Both the position numbers and the translations under genes were made by a program. A stretch of DNA of 64,000 nucleotides. Source: JANQQJ01 sp046290575. GTDB lineage: Bacteria; Pseudomonadota; Alphaproteobacteria; SMXS01. The first letter of the stretch is position 1. Each line of letters starts with the position of its first letter. Location of the stretch: the NCBI GenBank assembly GCA_046290575.1, contig JBKAGX010000002.1:124001-188000 (forward strand), read 5' to 3'. This document shows, piece by piece, positions 58,486 to 64,000 of the stretch. Below the pieces are notes generated by a model, which was not told the origin of the DNA, ran no database searches, and was given only the letters and a program-made list of their open reading frames with translations.

Positions 58486-59607
58486 TTGGGCGAATCAGAG
58501 TTGGACAGCACAGTTGTCTTCTCTCGTGATTCCGGTGAGGTCTCCGGTGTCCGTGACGAGATGGGGCACTATCTTATTTCCGTGCAGGGGGATGCACCGG
58601 GCAAACGGATAGAGATCAGCGACAGTGCTGTCGGTTTCGGACGTGATCAAGCGGGCGATGTGGTCATCTCGGATACCGCGGTGTCCCGCCGTCATATGCA
58701 ATGTTCGGTGCTCAACAACGAACTCATTGTCTCGGATCTGGGGTCCACCAACGGAACATTTTTGGATGGCGAAAGGCTGGCGGCGCCGGCGATCGTTCCG
58801 GATGGCAGCATCATCCAGCTGGGTCAGCAGATCTACAAATATGAGTTGCGCAGTAAGCAGGATGTCGCCAAGTCAGAAGAACTCGACCGCGACCTGGACA
58901 AGGCGAGCAACTACGTTCTTTCGTTGCTGCCTGATCCGATTCGGCGCGGTGCTGTGCAAACCGACTGGTTCTATCTGCCGTCCGCGGCGCTGGGCGGTGA
59001 TGCGTTCGGCTATTACGAACTGGATGACGAACATTTTGTCGCCTACGTGGTCGATGTTTCAGGCCACGGAGTCGGTGCGGCGATGCACTCTGTCACCGTA
59101 CTTAATGTCCTGCGGCAGCGGGCGCTGCCGAATACAGATTTTCTCAATCCTGCGGCTGTCCTGGAAAGCCTCAACGAGATGTTCCAGATGGATACCCATG
59201 ACGGTCAGTATTTTACCATCTGGTATGGTGTCTATAACAAGCGAACCCGGCTGATGCGCTATGCCACGGCGGGGCACCATGCGGGTTATCTGGTGCCTGC
59301 AGATCGTGCGAGTCATATCCCGCTGCAGACAAAGTCGCTCATGATCGGCGCCATGCCGGGCTATAGCTATAAGTGCGATGAAGCGACCATGCCTGCTGGG
59401 TCAACGCTTTACCTGTTCAGCGATGGTGTTTTTGAGATCCTGACCCATGATGGCAAGCAGTGGACGCTTGATGACTTCCTGCCGCTCTTGTCAGATCCGA
59501 TGGATCCGCAAGACGAGCCGCAAAGACTGTTTCAGGCGGTGCGGAATATCTCTCAGCCGGGCCCGTTTGATGATGATTTCTCCTTGCTTGTTGTCACGTT
59601 TGAGTAG
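58486..59607 (+). CDS. FHA domain plus SpoIIE/PP2C-type phosphatase (RsbU-like)
   Basis: The 373-residue protein carries an FHA domain (about residues 28-120): VGFGRDQAGDVVISDTAVSR, then RHMQ and LGSTNGTFLDGERL, with G52-R53, S67-x-x-H70 and N89 as the phospho-threonine site. From about 160 on it is a SpoIIE-type phosphatase: ALGGDAFGYYELDDEHFVAY, VVDVSGHGVGAAMHSVTVLN, PFDDDFSLLVVTF with the metal Asp residues. The first residues read SELDSTVVFSRD, with T9 in a motif like those in the kinase tail at 61164. It would dephosphorylate a STAS protein, such as the next gene's product. The start is TTG 58486 with AGGA upstream; it is uncertain. Confidence 0.88.
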   Translation: MGESELDSTVVFSRDSGEVSGVRDEMGHYLISVQGDAPGKRIEISDSAVGFGRDQAGDVVISDTAVSRRHMQCSVLNNELIVSDLGSTNGTFLDGERLAAPAIVPDGSIIQLGQQIYKYELRSKQDVAKSEELDRDLDKASNYVLSLLPDPIRRGAVQTDWFYLPSAALGGDAFGYYELDDEHFVAYVVDVSGHGVGAAMHSVTVLNVLRQRALPNTDFLNPAAVLESLNEMFQMDTHDGQYFTIWYGVYNKRTRLMRYATAGHHAGYLVPADRASHIPLQTKSLMIGAMPGYSYKCDEATMPAGSTLYLFSDGVFEILTHDGKQWTLDDFLPLLSDPMDPQDEPQRLFQAVRNISQPGPFDDDFSLLVVTFE

Positions 59608-59713
59608 TCATCGCGGTATGATACGTGCCGTCAAAGCCAATGCCCTTGCGTGCCGCCGTCAGTAGGCGGTATCCAAGGGTCAGAACAATAAGAAGTTTTC
59701 GAGGAGACGCACC

Positions 59714-60055
59714 GTGGATATGGAGATTACAGATCTGGGCGAAGGCCTGAAGAAGATCAGCTTGGCCGGCCGCCTGGATACGCCCGGTGTCGACCAGGTT
59801 GAAACACGTTTTACAGCGTCGATTGTGCCCGCCGGCAACAATGCCGTTGTCGATTTGTCCGATGTTGAGTTTATCGCATCGATGGGCATTCGCATGTTTA
59901 TCGCCGTCGCACGGGGGCTCAGCGCCAAGAATGGCACGATCGCGCTTTATGCGCCCCAGGATTTGGTCAAGGAAGTGTTCGACAACGTTTCCCTTGGAGA
60001 CATCGTTCCGGTTTGCGCCACAGAAGAAGAGGCGGTCGCGGCCACCAGGGCTTAA
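59714..60055 (+). CDS. STAS domain anti-sigma factor antagonist
   Basis: A 113-residue STAS protein: GLKKISLAGRLDTPGVDQVE, then NNAVVDLSDVEFIASMGIRM, where S56 is the conserved phospho-acceptor position, then ARGLSAKNGTIALYAPQDLV. In partner-switching modules the unphosphorylated STAS protein binds the RsbW-like kinase and frees its target. GTG 59714 has GAGGAG with seven bases spacing. It sits between the SpoIIE-type phosphatase and the RsbW-like gene, the normal order. Confidence 0.92.
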   Translation: MDMEITDLGEGLKKISLAGRLDTPGVDQVETRFTASIVPAGNNAVVDLSDVEFIASMGIRMFIAVARGLSAKNGTIALYAPQDLVKEVFDNVSLGDIVPVCATEEEAVAATRA

Positions 60056-60067
60056 AGACCCAAACCC

Positions 60068-60490
60068 TTGTCGGTTCAGCCCCATGTTCTGACCTTTCCT
60101 GCCGACATGGGCGGCTTCGAGATGGCGTTCGATGATCTGCGCGCTTGGCTGGACCGGAATGATATCCCTGCAAAAGCCCATTTCAGCGCCGAGCTGGTGT
60201 TTGAAGAGGTCGTCACCAACATTGTCAAATATGGATTTGAGGAGCCGGCGGGTCAAACCGTCGAGGTTGAACTCAGCCATGATCAGGCCGTGCTGGTCAT
60301 GGTCTTTGTCGATAGTGGTTACGCCTTCGATCCGCTTCAAAAGGAGGATCCGGTCCTGCCGGCCTCAATTGAAGAAGCCAAAATCGGTGGGCTCGGGCTG
60401 ATGCTTGTTCGCAAGGCTTCGCGTGCGTTGTCCTATGAACGGACCGATGAGGGCCAAAATCGATTTACCGTTGAACTCGCCACGGCATGA
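60068..60490 (+). CDS. RsbW-like serine protein kinase (anti-sigma factor)
   Basis: A 140-residue GHKL ATPase of the HATPase_c_2 type: HFSAELVFEEVVTNIVKYGF (N-box with N51), VDSGYAFDPLQKEDPVLPAS (G1 box), KIGGLGLMLVRKASRALSYE (G2 box), NRFTVELATA. It should phosphorylate S56 of the STAS protein and bind either that protein or a target, classically a sigma factor. The apparent start is TTG 60068 without a clear ribosome site, 12 bases after the STAS stop, suggesting translational coupling. Confidence 0.9.
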   Translation: MSVQPHVLTFPADMGGFEMAFDDLRAWLDRNDIPAKAHFSAELVFEEVVTNIVKYGFEEPAGQTVEVELSHDQAVLVMVFVDSGYAFDPLQKEDPVLPASIEEAKIGGLGLMLVRKASRALSYERTDEGQNRFTVELATA

Positions 60491-60523
60491 ACGGCCGTTC
60501 CTGGCACCCAAGCATTTCATGCT

Positions 60524-61027
60524 ATGATACCGGCCATGCGGGACATGTTGGTTCGACTTCATGATTTGCCGGATCTGGGAGCGGTGCTGGACAGGCTTGC
60601 CGAACGCGGCGTCACTGTTCGGCGGGCCTTACCGCAGGAGAAACCTGATGTGCTTGCGTGGTTGGGCAGCCGTTTCCCAGGATGGCGTGCCGAGACGGAG
60701 GTCGCGTTCCATCGGCTTCCTGTCAGCTGCCACCTGGCAATTCAGGACAGCGCGCTCATGGGTTTCGCCTGTTATGACGCAACGGCACCCAATTTTTTTG
60801 GGCCAACCGGTGTCGACGAAGCGGCGCGGGGCCGCGGCATCGGCTATGGGTTGCTGTTGTCCGTGCTGTATGCCCAGAAGGCACAGGGATATGCCTATGC
60901 CATTATTGGTGGGGTGGGCCCTGCTGAATTCTACGAAAAAACAGTTGGTGCCGTCATAATTCCGGGCTCTGAACATCGCCTCGACGGTGTTGAGGCGCCC
61001 TTTTCAGCCAGGAAACAAGGTGAGTAG
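60524..61027 (+). CDS. GNAT family acetyltransferase
   Basis: The 167-residue protein has the GNAT acetyl-CoA loop DEAARGRGIGYGLLLSVLYA, preceded by SALMGFACYDATAPNFFGPT, and a late strand IIGGVGPAEFYEKTVGAVII. It is an N-acetyltransferase of unknown acceptor. Possible starts are ATG 60524, 60536 and 60545; none has a strong ribosome site. It follows the RsbW-like gene by 33 bases and ends at a terminator, so it may be the last gene of that unit. Confidence 0.82.
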   Translation: MIPAMRDMLVRLHDLPDLGAVLDRLAERGVTVRRALPQEKPDVLAWLGSRFPGWRAETEVAFHRLPVSCHLAIQDSALMGFACYDATAPNFFGPTGVDEAARGRGIGYGLLLSVLYAQKAQGYAYAIIGGVGPAEFYEKTVGAVIIPGSEHRLDGVEAPFSARKQGE

Positions 61028-61060
61028 GCCCGATTCCCCTGTGAATTGGGCAGTTTTTTC
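61028..61060 (+). terminator. Rho-independent terminator
   Basis: Nine-base stem GCCCGATTC / GAATTGGGC with one wobble pair, a six-base loop, then AGTTTTTTCGTTTTTTTT. It separates the phosphatase-STAS-RsbW-GNAT unit from the kinase gene. Confidence 0.85.
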
Positions 61061-61163
61061 GTTTTTTTTGCATTGAAGGTTTTGCTGCAACGCACGCTGT
61101 CGACTAAGCTTCGGTCATCTGGAGGGAGCCGGTCACGGGGCTGTCCGCCTTTAGGAGGCTTAC

Positions 61164-63143
61164 ATGTCTGCGCAATCGCAGAAATACGAGACCATCGGTC
61201 GATACATCGTCGACGAGCAGCTTGGCGAAGGCGCCATGGCCGATGTGTATCGCGCGCATGATCCTGAGATTGACCGCACCGTTGCGATCAAGGTGCTCAA
61301 AGACGAACTCTGCGTTGACGAAGAATATGTCATGCGGTTCCTGCGGGAGGCAAAAGCCGCCGGCACCATTTCGCACCCGAATATTGTCACGATCTTTGAT
61401 GTCGGTCGGGTCGGGAACAACCCCTATATCACCATGGAGTTCCTCGACGAGCAGGATCTTGGTGATGTTCTGGAGCAGGGCGGAAAACTGCCGCTCAAGC
61501 GGGTTCTCAATATCGGTATCCAGCTTTCGAAAGCGCTGGATTACGCACACAAGCAAGGCGTCGTGCACCGCGACGTAAAACCGGCCAATATCCTGTTCAC
61601 GCGTAGCAACGACATGATCAAAGTCGCAGACTTTGGTATCGCGCGCATGTCGGGAACGGAAGAAATCAACAGGACCCAAGCGGGCACGGTGCTCGGAACG
61701 CCGCGCTACATGTCGCCGGAACAGGCGCTGGGTTCCGAGATTGATGGCCGGTCTGACCTGTTTTCGGTTGGCGTCATCCTCTATGAGCTGGTCACCGGGA
61801 AGAAGGCCTTTGATGCGGGCAGCATGACGACGCTACTGCTGCAGATCACCCAGCAAGAGCCGGAGCCGATCAAGAAGGTTGCCCCTGATCTCGCGGTGGG
61901 GATGCAGCGAATTATCTCAAAGCTGCTGAACAAGCGGCCTGAAAAACGCTTCCAGACCGGTGCGGAAGTTGCTGCCGCCCTGCAGCGCGAGCTCGACTCG
62001 CTGATCGAGCAGGAAGAAGAGGCCGACCGGAACAAGTTCATCCCGTTGCGGATCAAATGGGCAGCGGGCAGCGCCCTGGTAGTTGGCATCGTCCTTTTGG
62101 TCAGCATGCTGGGGGTGCTCTACCAGCAAGGGCAGGCAATCCAGGATCAGGTCCTGGATTCGGGTGCCTCGCTCGCCAAATTCATCGCGACGGATGCTGC
62201 TGTGCCGGTCCTCAGCGAGGATTGGGGCATGCTTGAAATCGACGTCAAGAATGCGAGCGAGCGTGACACCTTCGTTTATCTGACGATCGCGGATAATACC
62301 GGCACTGTCAGGGCGGCGACGGACCCTGAGCTGATCGGTCAGTCTTATGCGCCACCTGGCGATGCCGAGCTGATCCGGCGTGGTGATGACTTTACCGCCT
62401 TTGTTGTCGATGCCGGCGACGAGGGGCGCGTGTTTAAATTCGATACCCCGATCCTGTTTATGTATCAGGGCGAACCCAGAGAGATTGGCCAAGTTTATCT
62501 GGCCCTATCAAGGGAGGGCCTGGAAGACGTTATGTCGACCACCCGACTGCTGATGGTCTTGCTCGCGGTGATCACTTTGGTCGTCGTTGTTGGCATGCTC
62601 TATGTGTTTGGCGGGCTGTTGTCCGGCCCAATGAAGCGGCTGCGCCGGGCCATGAAAGACCTGGGTGACGGTGATCTGGATCAGCGGATTTCGGATGTTC
62701 GCAATGATGAGTTCGGCGAGTTGTTCCTCGCCTTCAATCGTATGGCGGACGCGCTGCACGCAAACTTGACGGCCCGGGAACGTGACCCTGCCGAACAGAC
62801 TGTGAATCAGGACGCACCTGCGGTTGCCCCGGCCCTGGCCAGCGAGGCGGTGCCGGATGCCGTCGATACAGCGGCTGCTGACGCGACAGTGATGGCGCGT
62901 CCTGCTGCATCTAAGGGTGATCCGGCGGTGGATGCGACGGTTATTGCAGGGCACACATCCGGGCAAGCGCCAGCGGAAGACCCCTTTGCGCAAGAGGACG
63001 AAGAGTCCGTTGACGCGACCGTCATTGCAGGCAAGGTGCCAAGGAAAAAACCCGATGCCGCGGCTGACGAGACCGGCGAGGTGGAGCCTGAAGAGGATGA
63101 TCCCGGTGCAACCGTTGTCGTAAGGGCATCACCAAAGGAGTAA
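61164..63143 (+). CDS. Transmembrane Ser/Thr protein kinase with sensor, HAMP and DATV tail
   Basis: The 659-residue protein begins with a eukaryotic-type kinase domain (residues 10-280): LGEGAMADVYRAHDPEIDRT, K43 in AIKVLK, HRDVKPANIL (H135-R136-D137), DFG at 156 and GTPRYMSPEQALG. A membrane helix follows at 298-319, an extracytoplasmic sensor-like region at 320-460 (double-Cache-like flavour), a second helix at 463-485 and a HAMP domain at 486-535. The acidic cytoplasmic tail has DATV at 573, 590 and 617 and GATV at 648, each with a Thr (575, 592, 619, 650). Such sites can be FHA ligands. ATG 61164 has AGGAGG upstream. It lies next to the FHA phosphatase unit. Confidence 0.93.
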   Translation: MSAQSQKYETIGRYIVDEQLGEGAMADVYRAHDPEIDRTVAIKVLKDELCVDEEYVMRFLREAKAAGTISHPNIVTIFDVGRVGNNPYITMEFLDEQDLGDVLEQGGKLPLKRVLNIGIQLSKALDYAHKQGVVHRDVKPANILFTRSNDMIKVADFGIARMSGTEEINRTQAGTVLGTPRYMSPEQALGSEIDGRSDLFSVGVILYELVTGKKAFDAGSMTTLLLQITQQEPEPIKKVAPDLAVGMQRIISKLLNKRPEKRFQTGAEVAAALQRELDSLIEQEEEADRNKFIPLRIKWAAGSALVVGIVLLVSMLGVLYQQGQAIQDQVLDSGASLAKFIATDAAVPVLSEDWGMLEIDVKNASERDTFVYLTIADNTGTVRAATDPELIGQSYAPPGDAELIRRGDDFTAFVVDAGDEGRVFKFDTPILFMYQGEPREIGQVYLALSREGLEDVMSTTRLLMVLLAVITLVVVVGMLYVFGGLLSGPMKRLRRAMKDLGDGDLDQRISDVRNDEFGELFLAFNRMADALHANLTARERDPAEQTVNQDAPAVAPALASEAVPDAVDTAAADATVMARPAASKGDPAVDATVIAGHTSGQAPAEDPFAQEDEESVDATVIAGKVPRKKPDAAADETGEVEPEEDDPGATVVVRASPKE

Positions 63144-63148
63144 CATCC

Positions 63149-64000
63149 ATGAGATGGGCCAACAGAATCGCTTGGGGGGCGAGGCGGGCTGCAGTTGCAG
63201 GCTTGATCTGTGCTCTTGCCGCCTGTGCGGCACAGCCGACCCGTACAGAGGTCGCACCCTTGAAATCAGTTGTCGCGGATACCAGCGACTTCATGATCGT
63301 TCGTGCCAGCGCGACGGATACGCTTGGTTCGCTTGCAGAGCAGTATCTGCGCGACCGCACCCTGACGCCGGTTCTGGAAGATGTGAACGGCAGCCAGATA
63401 TCTCCTGGACAGCTTGTGATTCTGCCCAAGCGGGCGTTCAAGCGCAGCGCAGTTTACACCGACGGGTATCAGGTGGTGCCGATCCTCTGCTATCACCAGT
63501 TCACAAACGGTCGCCCGCGCAATCGCATGCAGGTGACAGCAGACGCGTTTGAAGCCCAGATGCGGTATCTGATCGATAACGGTTACCGGGTTGTCTCGTT
63601 ACGTGAACTCGAAGGTTTCTTGAACGGTTCGCGCCCGTTGCCCAAACGATCCGTGGTCGTGACCATCGATGATGGGTACAGCTCGGTCTATGATATCGCG
63701 TTTCCGATCCTCAAGCGCCTCGGCCTGAAGGCGACCTTGTTCGTCTATACCGACTTTGTCGGCGGCGGCCTGTCTCTGAGTTGGGACAAGATGCGCGAGA
63801 TGGATCGCAGTGGGGTGATTGACATTCAATCGCACTCAAAATCCCACACCAGCATGTCGCCGAACGGTTCAGAGAGGGTCGGCCCAGCTTACATCAAACG
63901 CATCCAGTCGGAGATTGATGTTCCTGACGGCATCCTTAGTGACCGCCTGGGTGAGCCAATTCGGCATTTCGCCTACCCGTATGGCGACACCAGTGACGAA
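63149..64000 (+). CDS. Polysaccharide deacetylase-family lipoprotein with LysM-like domain (partial)
   Basis: The reading frame from ATG 63149 (AAAGGAG upstream, five bases after the kinase stop) stays open to the end of the window, 284 codons. The signal sequence ends LICALAAC (lipobox). A LysM-like stretch follows (SATDTLGSLAEQYLRDRTLT, SPGQLVILPKR), then a NodB-type deacetylase: VVPILCYHQF, VVVTIDDGYSSVYDIAFPIL (Asp-Asp motif), IDIQSHSKSH and HFAYPYGDTSDE. It would deacetylate peptidoglycan or a polysaccharide at the cell surface. Its place next to the kinase suggests it is an output or partner of that system. Confidence 0.9.
   Translation, partial: MRWANRIAWGARRAAVAGLICALAACAAQPTRTEVAPLKSVVADTSDFMIVRASATDTLGSLAEQYLRDRTLTPVLEDVNGSQISPGQLVILPKRAFKRSAVYTDGYQVVPILCYHQFTNGRPRNRMQVTADAFEAQMRYLIDNGYRVVSLRELEGFLNGSRPLPKRSVVVTIDDGYSSVYDIAFPILKRLGLKATLFVYTDFVGGGLSLSWDKMREMDRSGVIDIQSHSKSHTSMSPNGSERVGPAYIKRIQSEIDVPDGILSDRLGEPIRHFAYPYGDTSDE

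Noticed and set aside
1..64000. CRISPR arrays, insertion sequences and prophage genes
   Set aside because: No regularly spaced repeats, transposases or phage structural genes seen.

Overview
The window looks like the chromosome of a high-GC, Gram-negative alphaproteobacterium. The best taxonomic evidence is the core block at about 34.5-40.2 kb: rpoH, carD, a 7Fe ferredoxin (fdxA), a TerB-like protein, an Hsp15-like S4 protein and a Suv3-like helicase, a gene order I know from Alphaproteobacteria. Three TonB-dependent receptor loci (one a remnant), a B12-dependent methylmalonyl-CoA mutase and many small catabolic enzymes suggest a free-living heterotroph. All calls come from reading the sequence and translations by eye. 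No database search was possible, and GC statements are by inspection.

Layout. 0-6.5 kb: a frameshifted beta-helix lipoprotein cut by the window start, a TonB receptor divergent from a TetR regulator, an MFS transporter and a zinc alcohol dehydrogenase. 6.6-10.1 kb: HAD hydrolase, methyltransferase, Rieske oxygenase and two VOC proteins. 10.3-16.8 kb: a 622-residue orphan, a thioesterase, a fatty acid desaturase, a frameshifted aldo/keto reductase next to a LysR regulator, and an SDR. 17-22.3 kb: Ca2+/Na+ exchanger, sulfhydrylase, SYLF lipid-binding protein, PaaG-like isomerase and small stress proteins. 22.5-27.5 kb: GST, a DsbA-type isomerase and three ferredoxin-like-fold catabolic proteins, then a lower-GC SIR2-domain gene close to tRNA-Arg(CCU). 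27.7-34.3 kb: a flavin monooxygenase-like protein, a rearrangement scar (5' end of a dienelactone hydrolase joined to the 3' end of a TonB receptor), an atypical SDR, a nuclease-like protein, an M48 lipoprotein protease and a frameshifted methyltransferase. 34.5-43.2 kb: the core block, an AbrB-Doc toxin-antitoxin pair, an Old Yellow Enzyme and a methyltransferase. 43.3-55.1 kb: methylmalonyl-CoA mutase, a TauD-TPR-ATP-grasp fusion, a MOSC protein, homocysteine methyltransferase, TetR, RNHCP, a secreted Hcp, glutathione peroxidase and a second flavin monooxygenase-like protein. 55.5-58.2 kb: a large TonB receptor. 58.4-64 kb: a signalling cluster.

Two loci stand out. The first is at 58.4-64 kb: an FHA-SpoIIE phosphatase, a STAS protein, an RsbW-like ATPase, a GNAT, a transmembrane Ser/Thr kinase with an extracytoplasmic sensor and HAMP, and a lipoprotein deacetylase. 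The kinase tail carries four D/G-A-T-V motifs, and the phosphatase N-terminus carries a related D-S-T-V. I infer a phospho-threonine/FHA link between a eukaryotic-type kinase and a partner-switching module. The second is the 755-residue TauD-like oxygenase, TPR and ATP-grasp fusion at 47.0-49.3 kb, whose parts suggest an oxidise-and-ligate enzyme of unknown product.

Three separate genes (about 0.7, 14.6 and 34.3 kb) carry apparent single-base frameshifts with the rest of the reading frame well preserved. Either the assembly has indel errors or these are recent pseudogenes. Four kinds of intergenic palindromic repeat are also present.
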